Of a stretch of 64,000 bases of DNA, positions 16,470 to 23,997 are shown one piece after another. Position 1 is the first letter of the stretch. Each line of letters opens with the position of its first letter. This DNA is from Lunatimonas lonarensis. Its GTDB lineage: Bacteria > Bacteroidota > Bacteroidia > Cytophagales > Cyclobacteriaceae. The stretch spans positions 1 to 64,000 of the forward strand of contig NZ_AQHR01000022.1 of NCBI RefSeq assembly GCF_000390185.1, in the 5' to 3' direction. Position numbers and translations under genes: made by a program. The notes under the pieces are model-generated. The model was not told where the DNA came from and searched no databases. It saw only the letters and a program-made list of their open reading frames with translations.

Positions 16470-17006
16470 TTATTTCTTGGGGTTCTTCCCTTTTCCGTAC
16501 TGGTCCATGCCCGGCATATTGGTTTTTTCGGCCAGCATATTCAGGTCCTTGTAAGTAAAACTCCCCAACATGCTTAGCAGGGTAAAGCTTTCCTTGCTTC
16601 CGGTCAGCATCAATAGCTCCTTTACCAAACCGTTTTCTTCCCGGATCATAAACTTGGTGCTGGAGGTTTTATCCGCCACGTCCATCAAGTCCTCGTAGCG
16701 GTTTTTGCTGAGGGTATTCATGGCTTCGGTAAAGAGCTTCTGCCCCTCCACGTTTTCTCCACTTAGAATCCGAATGCCCCGGACCTTGGAGATAAGCTCT
16801 CCCAAATCCTTTGCTTCGGGATCGCTTGCAGTTGCTCCGGATTTCAAAAAACCGCCTGCCATCTGCATCATTTTGGGACTAATAAAGACCCGCGAAAACC
16901 GGTCGTCTTCCATGTACTTCCCAAAGAACCGCTCAATCGCATCATCCTGTGCCTGCACATAGGTCAGCACCATAAAACATCCTAGAAGTGCCAGTAACTT
17001 TTTCAT
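16470..17006 (-). CDS. DUF4252 domain protein, first of pair
   Basis: A 178-residue protein with a signal peptide (MKKLLALLGCFMVLTYVQAQ) and a DUF4252 body (YMEDDRFSRVFISPKMM, VRGIRILSGE, SSTKFMIREENGLVKELL). It has a Lys-rich tail (YGKGKNPKK). The start overlaps the preceding membrane-protein gene by 4 bp, indicating tight co-translation. It is probably periplasmic or surface-exposed; role unknown. Operon membership with the ECF sigma factor suggests it is an output or a signal component of that pathway (inference). Confidence 0.85.
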   Translation of the reverse strand: MKKLLALLGCFMVLTYVQAQDDAIERFFGKYMEDDRFSRVFISPKMMQMAGGFLKSGATASDPEAKDLGELISKVRGIRILSGENVEGQKLFTEAMNTLSKNRYEDLMDVADKTSSTKFMIREENGLVKELLMLTGSKESFTLLSMLGSFTYKDLNMLAEKTNMPGMDQYGKGKNPKK

Positions 17007-17443
17007 TTTTCTTCTCCCGTTTCCGTAATATTGAACAATTGCCCGGCGGTATTCAAATGGCGAAAATCCGCCATCAATTCCAGCTCGGCAGTACCCTTTG
17101 CCATGTTAAATTGGATCAACTGAAAAGCCTCCACCACCTGAAGGTAGGCTGCTTCCTGCTGCCGCTGCTTCTCTACAGTGTACCAGTATGCAAGCAGTAA
17201 AACCCCTCCCAGAAAGACCGCTGCAACGCGCATGAATACGATCCATGAAAAACCTTTTCCTCTGCGCTTTGGCTGTTCCATCGCTGTCTCGAGCTTGGCA
17301 AGCTGGTCAGCTCCGGCGAGGAAATCGCGCAGCTCAGGGTATTGGTCTGTCATGCCCAAGAGCCGCTTCAACTCCCCTTCCTCCTCTAAGGAAGTATCTC
17401 CCCCCCAGTACTTTTCGACTAAATACTTCAGCCTATCATCCAT
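17003..17443 (-). CDS. Small single-pass membrane protein, probable anti-sigma component
   Basis: This 146-residue protein has an N-terminal cytoplasmic part (MDDRLKYLVEKYWGGDTSLE, resembling zinc-less anti-sigma N-termini) and one transmembrane helix near residues 70-90 (VFMRVAAVFLGGVLLLAYWY). A short external domain follows. It lies 1 nt downstream of the ECF sigma gene and overlaps the next gene by 4 bp. That position and topology fit an anti-sigma factor. No canonical HxxxCxxC motif is present. Function is inferred from context. Confidence 0.7.
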   Translation of the reverse strand: MDDRLKYLVEKYWGGDTSLEEEGELKRLLGMTDQYPELRDFLAGADQLAKLETAMEQPKRRGKGFSWIVFMRVAAVFLGGVLLLAYWYTVEKQRQQEAAYLQVVEAFQLIQFNMAKGTAELELMADFRHLNTAGQLFNITETGEEK

Positions 17444-17444
17444 G

Positions 17445-17921
17445 TCATTTCTCTTTTAGGTATTCCCGAAGTGCCTTTCTGGCGCGGTGCAGGTTCACCT
17501 TCACCTGCTCAACCGAGACCTCCAAATAGTCGGCTATCTCAGAATAGGTCAATCCCTCTATTTCCCGTAGGTGGAAAATCTCCCTTTGCTTTTCCGGCAA
17601 TGACCTGACAAAGCGCATTACCCACTGGGTACGGTGGTCAGGAGAATCTTCTTCCGAAGGTTCCTCGAACATCTCAAGCCCCTCCAATCCGGAAGTCCGC
17701 CGCTGAATCTTTACTTGATGGAGCGATTCGTTCTTGAGGGTGCGAACCATCCACCCGGCCGGGTTCTGAACCTGTTTTAGAATATCCTCTTTGTTCAACG
17801 CTTTTTCGAAAACCGTCTGCAAGATATCCTGTGCCAAGGCCCGGTCTTTTACCCAAAGGTAAGCGAGTCGGTAAAGCCTATTGCGGAGTGGCCAGATCTG
17901 GTTTTCGAAAAATGAGTTCAT
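17445..17921 (-). CDS. ECF-type RNA polymerase sigma factor
   Basis: A 158-residue sigma-70 family member. Region 2 is RLYRLAYLWVKDRALAQDIL with the following QTVFEKAL, and region 4 is TYSEIADYLEVSVEQVKVNL. It directs RNA polymerase to a small regulon. First gene of a four-gene minus-strand unit with a putative anti-sigma membrane protein and two DUF4252 exported proteins; intergenic gaps are 1 nt or overlaps for the first three. The -33/-7 elements it recognises are not evident upstream. Length and domain order are normal. Confidence 0.93.
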   Translation of the reverse strand: MNSFFENQIWPLRNRLYRLAYLWVKDRALAQDILQTVFEKALNKEDILKQVQNPAGWMVRTLKNESLHQVKIQRRTSGLEGLEMFEEPSEEDSPDHRTQWVMRFVRSLPEKQREIFHLREIEGLTYSEIADYLEVSVEQVKVNLHRARKALREYLKEK

Positions 17922-18098
17922 TTACGAGGATGAGGATCAGGTTGGCGAAATGTTACAGGAAACGAAAAAAATTCCCAAAAAAAGTAAAATCTGCTGCCAT
18001 GATGTAGGAAGCCTTCGCGTGCTAAGGCGTAGGTTCCCAAGACGGGGGCACCGTTGACCTATACAGCCTTTGACCTATTGCCAAAGCTAGCCGGATGC

Positions 18099-19118
18099 TC
18101 AGCCCCGCATGCTCCCTAGCCGTCGGGTAAACTGCTCCAACATGTCGTCTGTGAAGTCCAAGTGGGTAACAAACCGAACCAGGTCCTTACCAAACTTCAC
18201 AGCCTTGATCTGCGACTCAGCCAAGCGAGCTACCAGCTCCTCCGGCTTCATCCCCCTTAGGCGTGCTATGACGATATTGGTCTTAACCGGCATTACTTCC
18301 TCGAAAAACGGATGATCCACCATTGCGTCCGAGAGAATCAGCGCGCGACGATGGTCGTCCGCGAGGCGGGAAACATGGTGATCGAGTGCGTACAGCCCGG
18401 CCGCAGCCAATATCCCAGCCTGACGCATGCCTCCCCCCAAGGCCTTTCGGATCTTACGTCCCTGTTTGATGGCCTCTTTGGTACCCAAAAGCACCGAGCC
18501 AATCGGGCAGCCGAGCCCCTTGCTCAAACACACGGAAACCGTATCGAACTGCTCCCCCCAAGCCTCGGGTTGATCCCCTGTTACCGTGAGCGCATTAAAA
18601 ATCCTGGCGCCATCCAAGTGAAGCTTTAGCCCCTTATCGCGGCATAGCTTTCGGATAGGCCGTACCTCGTCCAACGTATACACACTCCCGCCACCCTTAT
18701 TCATGGTGTTTTCCAGTGAAACCAGCACAGACTCCGGCGCATGGTCATCGTCCGGATTGATGGCGTCTGCTACCGACTGCGCATCGATTTTCCCATAGTC
18801 CCCGTCCAACAGCCGAACAGACGCATGGGAATTGGCCATGATACCCCCTCCCTCATAGAGGTAGATATGCGAATTTTTATGACAGATAACCTCCGTCTGG
18901 GGACGCGTATGGAGGCGGATGGCGATTTGGTTGGTCATTGTGCCCGAGGGGCAAAACAGACCGGCCTCTTTTCCAAACAGCTGGGCCAGGCGATCTTCCA
19001 GCCGCTTCACAGTAGGGTCTTCCCCAAACACATCGTCACCCAAAGGAGCCTGCATCATCGCCTCCCGCATTCCCAGTGTAGGCTGGGTCAGCGTATCACT
19101 TCGTAAGTCTATTACCAT
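18099..19118 (-). CDS. ltaE: Low-specificity threonine aldolase (GntG-type PLP enzyme)
   Basis: The 339-residue fold-type I PLP enzyme cleaves threonine or allo-threonine to glycine and acetaldehyde in the cytoplasm. The PLP lysine is K200 in VCLSKGLGCPIGS. The cofactor-binding HLDGARIFNA block is near residues 167-176, and the N-terminal signature is DLRSDTLTQPT. Length is normal. It is a single-gene unit, 28 nt downstream of the DUF2721 gene on the same strand. Confidence 0.95.
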   Translation of the reverse strand: MVIDLRSDTLTQPTLGMREAMMQAPLGDDVFGEDPTVKRLEDRLAQLFGKEAGLFCPSGTMTNQIAIRLHTRPQTEVICHKNSHIYLYEGGGIMANSHASVRLLDGDYGKIDAQSVADAINPDDDHAPESVLVSLENTMNKGGGSVYTLDEVRPIRKLCRDKGLKLHLDGARIFNALTVTGDQPEAWGEQFDTVSVCLSKGLGCPIGSVLLGTKEAIKQGRKIRKALGGGMRQAGILAAAGLYALDHHVSRLADDHRRALILSDAMVDHPFFEEVMPVKTNIVIARLRGMKPEELVARLAESQIKAVKFGKDLVRFVTHLDFTDDMLEQFTRRLGSMRG

Positions 19119-19146
19119 AACATTGTTAGCATGTTCCTACTTCTTA

Positions 19147-19575
19147 TCAAAATCGGGATGATTTATCGGCCTTTTTACTTAGCACATCCACCATATCGGA
19201 GAGTTCAAGGTTGAGCGCATTGGTGGAGATATGAATCTCGGACAGGCTGATAGCCAAGGATACCAATAGGCTTAGCATGCTGCCCATAAAGGTGATGTTT
19301 GCCGCTTGGTTGATTTCCTGGTAGAGCAAAAACATGCAGGCTACGCAAAGCAAAAAACTCAATACACCAAAAATCTGCATGTTTTTGATCATATTCACCC
19401 TCTTTTTTAGGTTTTTGATCTGTTCAATGATGACTTTCTCATCCGGTGCTTTCAAATACTGCTTATGCAGACCCCTAATTAAATTTGCCATCGCCAAAAA
19501 CCGGTTGGTGTATGCCAGCATGAGCAGCGTAATGGCAGAAAACAACAGGGCCGGCGTAGATAATTGGAGTTCCAT
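19147..19575 (-). CDS. DUF2721 membrane protein
   Basis: This 142-residue protein has hydrophobic segments at about 8-28, 67-85 and 92-112. The middle is polar (RGLHKQYLKAPDEKVIIEQI), as in the DUF2721 family of small inner-membrane proteins of unknown function. It starts MELQLSTPALLFSAITLLML. It may be co-transcribed with the downstream threonine aldolase gene (28-nt gap), although no functional link is known. Confidence 0.85.
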   Translation of the reverse strand: MELQLSTPALLFSAITLLMLAYTNRFLAMANLIRGLHKQYLKAPDEKVIIEQIKNLKKRVNMIKNMQIFGVLSFLLCVACMFLLYQEINQAANITFMGSMLSLLVSLAISLSEIHISTNALNLELSDMVDVLSKKADKSSRF

Positions 19576-19695
19576 GGATTAAAAGTAATAAGATAAGCAA
19601 ACAAACGCGCACAACTTTAGCTGAAAAGGTCGGCTTCCGGCTGCGGATAATTTATTGCACAGGGCCGATAAAAGCAGTCCATTGGAGTGAATACG

Positions 19696-20523
19696 CTAAA
19701 CTTCCCCTAAGACCACCAGCTTTTCCAGCGTAGGACTTGGGCTTCCGCCCTTAGGCTCGATGGTGATGGCGAATGCTCCGGCTTCGGCGGTTGCCTGCAT
19801 TTGCTGGAGGGAAAGCTTTTCTCCTGCGTTTACCAATCCTATACCGACAGGCCCATCTGAACCGATCGCCCAAAGCTGGTAGTCGCTGTCCGGCCCTATG
19901 GCTGCCAGGTTGTTTACAGAGACAAATACTGCTTGGCTGCCTTTGTCCCAAAATACGTCCACACGTGCATTTTCCTGCATGGGAAGGCCCTCACCACGCA
20001 TAAAAATGCGCTCAAAATTACCGGACAGCAATTGGTCCATCTGCTGATCCAATGACTCCAACCGAACCTGATTGGACCGCAGATCCTCTGCTAATTGGGA
20101 CTGCTGGGCTACCAAGGTGTCGTACTTTTGCTCTGCGTCGAAATACCGAAAGGCGTAGAACAGGGCCACCGCAAAGGCCAGTACCGCGATCAACGATGCA
20201 GCTGCGGCATATTGTTTCCAGGGGTTTAGCGGTCTGACCGGTGTCTCAGTTGGAACCGCTGTTTCTCCGGTCTCTGATTCTTGATCCGAAAAAAATTGCT
20301 CGTCCAGCGTCTGAAATATCCTGTCCTTGATCTCATTTGAAGGTGGTTGATGACCGGAAAGCAGATCAAACTCAAACATGGTCTGTTCGAGCTGATCAAG
20401 TTCCTCCTGCACCTCAGGGTATTGCTTGGCCATAGACAGCACTTCCTCCCGCTCCTTTTCAGAGAGTTCCCCGAGCAAAAAGAGCTCTAATTTTCCTGAC
20501 GATATGTAGGCCTGTACATCCAC
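19696..20523 (-). CDS. Anti-sigma factor (RskA/anti-sigma-K type)
   Basis: The 275-residue protein has a cytoplasmic N-terminal region (LFLLGELSEKEREEVLSMA), one transmembrane helix near residues 105-128 (KQYAAAASLIAVLAFAVALF), a coiled-coil (QSQLAEDLRSNQVRLES) and a C-terminal RskA-type extracellular domain (ISSDGP-like IGSDGPVGIGLV, ITIEPKGGSPSPT). It sequesters the cognate ECF sigma factor at the membrane. Translation appears to start at GTG 20521-20523, whose first base is the last base of the sigma gene's TAG. This very tight coupling supports the pairing. Confidence 0.92.
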   Translation of the reverse strand: MDVQAYISSGKLELFLLGELSEKEREEVLSMAKQYPEVQEELDQLEQTMFEFDLLSGHQPPSNEIKDRIFQTLDEQFFSDQESETGETAVPTETPVRPLNPWKQYAAAASLIAVLAFAVALFYAFRYFDAEQKYDTLVAQQSQLAEDLRSNQVRLESLDQQMDQLLSGNFERIFMRGEGLPMQENARVDVFWDKGSQAVFVSVNNLAAIGPDSDYQLWAIGSDGPVGIGLVNAGEKLSLQQMQATAEAGAFAITIEPKGGSPSPTLEKLVVLGEV

Positions 20524-21056
20524 TAGATTCTGTCCACTTTCTTTTTCAACACATTAATAGCCGCACGGATCCTGGATTTCACTGTACCTAGGGGTATGTT
20601 GAATTCCTCCGAGATTTCTGTGTGGGTGTACCCCTTGAAATAAACGCAGTCTACTATAAACCTATATTCGTCGTTCAGCGAGCCCATCAGCTCCCGCACA
20701 CCAATACCATCCACCGCCTCCACGGTACCAGACTGGCTCTCCAAACCATATACGAAGTCATCAATGGTGTTGGTTTTGTGCTTCTCAGAAAACTCTTTGG
20801 AACGGGTTTTATCAATAGCTGCATTCCGACAAATATTTGCCATCCAGGTATACAACCTTCCTTTACTTTCGTCATAGCTATCAATCTTACCCGTAATCTT
20901 TATAAACGCATCGTGAAAAACCTCTTCCGCGAGGTCTCTATCGGAGATTATCCGTGTGATCACCGCAAACAACGCTTTCGAATACTTGGCATACAAGTAC
21001 TCTACCGTCTTTCGGTTTCTGGCTTTCAGCCCTGCTATGATCTCCTGTTCTTCCAA
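20523..21056 (-). CDS. ECF RNA polymerase sigma factor (SigK-like)
   Basis: A 177-residue sigma factor with region 2 (LFAVITRIISDRDLAEEVF, HDAFIKI) and region 4 (GYTHTEISEEFNIPLGTVKS). It pairs with the downstream RskA-like anti-sigma factor: the stop codon shares one base with the next start. Its regulon is unknown. The upstream 70 nt hold the terminator of lpdA rather than an obvious promoter. This is a second ECF system within 3 kb of the DUF4252-associated one, but the sequences differ enough to be separate pathways. Confidence 0.94.
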   Translation of the reverse strand: MEEQEIIAGLKARNRKTVEYLYAKYSKALFAVITRIISDRDLAEEVFHDAFIKITGKIDSYDESKGRLYTWMANICRNAAIDKTRSKEFSEKHKTNTIDDFVYGLESQSGTVEAVDGIGVRELMGSLNDEYRFIVDCVYFKGYTHTEISEEFNIPLGTVKSRIRAAINVLKKKVDRI

Positions 21057-21067
21057 TCGGTTAGGGT

Positions 21068-21100
21068 AAAAAAAACACAGGCTATGGAATGTAGCCTGTG
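21068..21100 (-). terminator. Rho-independent terminator of lpdA
   Basis: On the minus strand a 9-bp stem CACAGGCTA/TAGCCTGTG with a 7-nt loop (21076-21100) is followed by eight T. It lies between lpdA and the sigma factor gene and would end the lpdA transcript. Confidence 0.8.
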
Positions 21101-21127
21101 CTGTAAATATAGAAAAGATTTTTCACT

Positions 21128-22528
21128 TTACAAGTGGATCACCTCGTCATAGGCTGCGGCAGCCGCCTCCATGATGGCTTCCGACATGGTAGGGTGAGGA
21201 TGTACCGTCTTGATCAGCTCATGTCCGGTAGTTTCCAGCTTACGGATGGCAACGATCTCAGCGATCATTTCCGTCACGTTGGCCCCTATCATGTGAGCAC
21301 CTAACAGTTCTCCATACTTGGCATCAAAGATCAATTTAACAAAACCGTCCTTGGCTCCCGCCGCAGAAGCTTTTCCAGAGGCTGAAAAGGGGAATTTACC
21401 TACTTTGATGTCGTATCCGGCTTCTTTGGCCTTAGCCTCCGTCAGACCCACAGATGAAATCTCCGGGATACAGTAGGTGCAGCCCGGGATATTGCCATAA
21501 TCCAGGGGCTCGGGATGTTGTCCGGCAATTTTTTCCACGCAAATGATTCCCTCCGCAGAGGCTACATGGGCCAACGCCGGTCCGGGAACCACGTCACCGA
21601 TCGCATAATATCCGGGCATATTGGTGCGGTAATACTCATCTACCTTTATTTTTCCTTTATCTACCAGGATTCCCACATCTTCCAGCCCACAATTCTCCAC
21701 GTTGGACGCCACTCCTACGGCAGAAAGAACGATATCGCATTCAATTTGCTCTTCCTTGCCATCCTTGGACTTCACGGTGACCTTGCAGCCTTTGCCCTTT
21801 GTGTCCACATTGGTCACTTCGGTAGAAGTCATGATTTTAAGCCCTTTTTTCTTATAGAGTTTCTCTAGGGTCTTGGATACTTCTTCGTCCTCATTGGGAA
21901 CGATGCGGTCCATGAACTCCACGATCGTCACCTCCACACCAATCGAACTGTACACGTAGGCAAACTCTACCCCGATGGCACCGGATCCTACCACCACCAT
22001 GCTCGCAGGCTTCTTGTCCAGCGTCATGGCCTTTCGGTAACCTACTACTTTTTCGTTGTCGATTTTCAGGTTGGGCAGCTCTCTCGCCCTACCGCCTGTC
22101 GCAATGATGATGTGGTCTGCACTGTAAACGGTTTTCTTTCCGTCCTGATCCTCCACTTCGACCTTTTTGCCAGGCTGTACCTTTCCCCAGCCCATGAGCT
22201 TTTCGATTTTATTCTTTTTAAAGAGAAACTGAATCCCCTTACTCATGCCATCTGCGACACCGCGGCTTCGGGAAATCATATCCGAAAAGCTCACTTCGGC
22301 GTTCTCTACCTTGATGCCGTATTCTTCGGCGTGATTGATATATTCAAATACTTGAGCACTCTTAATCAGCGCCTTGGTGGGGATACAGCCCCAGTTGAGA
22401 CAGATTCCTCCGAGGGATTCCGCTTCCACCACCGCGGTTTTCAGACCGAGCTGCGACGCCCGGATGGCCGCCACGTATCCGCCCGGACCACTGCCCACTA
22501 CGATCACATCAAATTTAGTTGAAGACAT
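21128..22528 (-). CDS. lpdA: Dihydrolipoyl dehydrogenase (E3)
   Basis: This 466-residue flavoprotein reoxidises dihydrolipoamide in pyruvate and 2-oxoglutarate dehydrogenase complexes. It has an FAD-binding GSGPGGYVAAIRA (12-24), the redox-active disulfide GGICLNWGCIPTKA (C43, C48), an NAD-binding GSGAIGVEFAYVY near 185, and the C-terminal catalytic HPHPTMSEAIMEA (His about 445, Glu about 450). Length is normal. It is monocistronic, with its own terminator downstream and fabG divergent upstream. Confidence 0.97.
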   Translation of the reverse strand: MSSTKFDVIVVGSGPGGYVAAIRASQLGLKTAVVEAESLGGICLNWGCIPTKALIKSAQVFEYINHAEEYGIKVENAEVSFSDMISRSRGVADGMSKGIQFLFKKNKIEKLMGWGKVQPGKKVEVEDQDGKKTVYSADHIIIATGGRARELPNLKIDNEKVVGYRKAMTLDKKPASMVVVGSGAIGVEFAYVYSSIGVEVTIVEFMDRIVPNEDEEVSKTLEKLYKKKGLKIMTSTEVTNVDTKGKGCKVTVKSKDGKEEQIECDIVLSAVGVASNVENCGLEDVGILVDKGKIKVDEYYRTNMPGYYAIGDVVPGPALAHVASAEGIICVEKIAGQHPEPLDYGNIPGCTYCIPEISSVGLTEAKAKEAGYDIKVGKFPFSASGKASAAGAKDGFVKLIFDAKYGELLGAHMIGANVTEMIAEIVAIRKLETTGHELIKTVHPHPTMSEAIMEAAAAAYDEVIHL

Positions 22529-22712
22529 ATTGTTTATGTTTGGATTACTTTTTTGCTATGCAAATTTATAATAATAATATTCAGAAAAAAATTTGGTTTT
22601 GAATAAGAAAGCTGGAATAAACGATATTTAACCCAAGGCATCCGATGCAATACCTAAATATCCAACCAGCCGGCAACTATCCGCCACTTCGAGGTTTTTA
22701 AGAATAATTACC

Positions 22713-22720
22713 TATTTTTG
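22713..22720 (+). promoter_or_regulatory. Probable -7 element of fabG promoter
   Basis: TATTTTTG matches the Bacteroidota TAnnTTTG consensus 26 nt before the fabG start. No clear TTG box is at the 19-nt spacing, so the assignment rests on the -7 element alone. Confidence 0.4.
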
Positions 22721-22746
22721 CCAAAAAACCAAGCTAAAATTTTGAT

Positions 22747-23493
22747 ATGGGATTACTTCAAGGAAAAACGGCTCTGATCACCGGAGCCTCCAAAGGAATA
22801 GGGAGGGCCATTGCCCTGCGCTTCGCTGAAGAAGGTGCCGATGTGGCTTTCACTTATTTATCCAGCGTAGAAAAAGGACAGGCGTTGGAATCGGAACTTC
22901 AGGCCTTTGGAGTCAAAGCCAAAGGATACCGCTCAGATGCCTCCGATTTCAGCGCCGCTGATCAACTTATCAATGACGTAGTGGCCGAATTTGGTCGCTT
23001 GGACATACTGATCAACAACGCCGGCATCACGCGGGACAACCTGCTGATGCGCATGAGCGAAGAAAACTGGGATGAGGTAATCAACACCAACCTAAAATCC
23101 TGCTTCAATACCGTAAAAGCCGCCACCCGAACCATGATGAAAGCCAAGACGGGCTCCATCATCAACATCACCTCGGTGGTAGGGGTAAAGGGCAATGCCG
23201 GGCAGGCAAACTACGCAGCCTCCAAGGCCGGTATTATCGGATTTACCAAATCGGTGGCACTGGAACTGGGATCCCGCAATATCCGCTGCAACGCTGTAGC
23301 CCCCGGATTTATCGAAACGGAAATGACCGCCGTACTGGACGAAAAGACCGTACAGGGATGGAGGGACGGCATTCCCATGAAGCGGGGCGGAAGACCCGAG
23401 GAGGTGGCAGACGCCTGTGTATTCCTAGGTTCAGACATGAGCAGCTATATTTCGGGACAGGTGCTACAGGTAAACGGTGCCATGGCCACCTAA
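22747..23493 (+). CDS. fabG: 3-oxoacyl-[acyl-carrier-protein] reductase
   Basis: The 248-residue short-chain dehydrogenase reduces 3-oxoacyl-ACP with NADPH in fatty-acid elongation. The cofactor loop is TGASKGIGRA (12-21), NNAG is at 90-93, the catalytic triad Ser143 / Tyr156 / Lys160 lies in the ITSVVG and NYAASKAG blocks, and the C-terminus is YISGQVLQVNGAMAT. Length and motifs are those of FabG rather than a generic oxidoreductase. It is monocistronic, followed by a strong bidirectional terminator. Its promoter lies in the divergent region shared with lpdA. Confidence 0.95.
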   Translation: MGLLQGKTALITGASKGIGRAIALRFAEEGADVAFTYLSSVEKGQALESELQAFGVKAKGYRSDASDFSAADQLINDVVAEFGRLDILINNAGITRDNLLMRMSEENWDEVINTNLKSCFNTVKAATRTMMKAKTGSIINITSVVGVKGNAGQANYAASKAGIIGFTKSVALELGSRNIRCNAVAPGFIETEMTAVLDEKTVQGWRDGIPMKRGGRPEEVADACVFLGSDMSSYISGQVLQVNGAMAT

Positions 23494-23516
23494 GAGTCGA
23501 CTTACGTCTTTTCTCC

Positions 23517-23557
23517 AAAAAAGCTCCCTCACGACCGGTCGTGAGGGAGCTTTTTTT
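23517..23557. terminator. Perfect palindromic bidirectional terminator after fabG
   Basis: GCTCCCTCACGACC and GGTCGTGAGGGAGC (23523-23550) are perfect 14-bp arms with no spacer. An A-run precedes them and seven T follow. This is a very stable intrinsic terminator for fabG. Confidence 0.88.
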
Positions 23558-23997
23558 AATGAACACAGATATTCTGGCATAAATACAAAAATATTACTTG
23601 AAATAAATCAATTATTATTGTTTAAACAATTTTATATTAACAATAAATTATTTTTCATTAATGACAACTTCCTTATATTGCTACTGAAATATATTTTTCT
23701 CAAATTACCGAATGTTTCATTGAATCAGGAAGAATCAACACCCAATTCCTTCGTCAGTGAATACATCGATTTAGTTTTGGAGCAACCCCAGATTCTAACT
23801 ACAAAGAAAAGTGGTTTGTCATGGCATTCTCCGGCTTTGAAAACTTGAAAAAAAATCTTTTCCCTCTAACACTATACAAGATGCCTATGCCAAATCAGTG
23901 AAAAATAGGTTCCAAGACGGTTTTTTCGAGATGAAAAAACCCTGACTAACGCTCATCCTATCGACTTTATGCTAAAAAACATCTACCAAAAGAACAC
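23558..23997. other. AT-rich leader region before SusC gene
   Basis: About 440 bp without a supported gene. The only structure noticed is a hairpin GGTTTTTTC-GAGAT-GAAAAAACC at 23919-23941, about 57 nt before the susC start, which could affect leader stability or translation. The short open frames here lack family resemblance. Confidence 0.45.

Noticed and set aside
20622-21152. Plus-strand open frame of 176 residues over the ECF sigma gene
   Set aside because: Crosses the lpdA terminator and is antisense to a well-supported sigma factor.
23477-23848. Plus-strand open frame of 123 residues after fabG
   Set aside because: It starts inside fabG, runs through its terminator hairpin, and has an AT-rich low-complexity composition.
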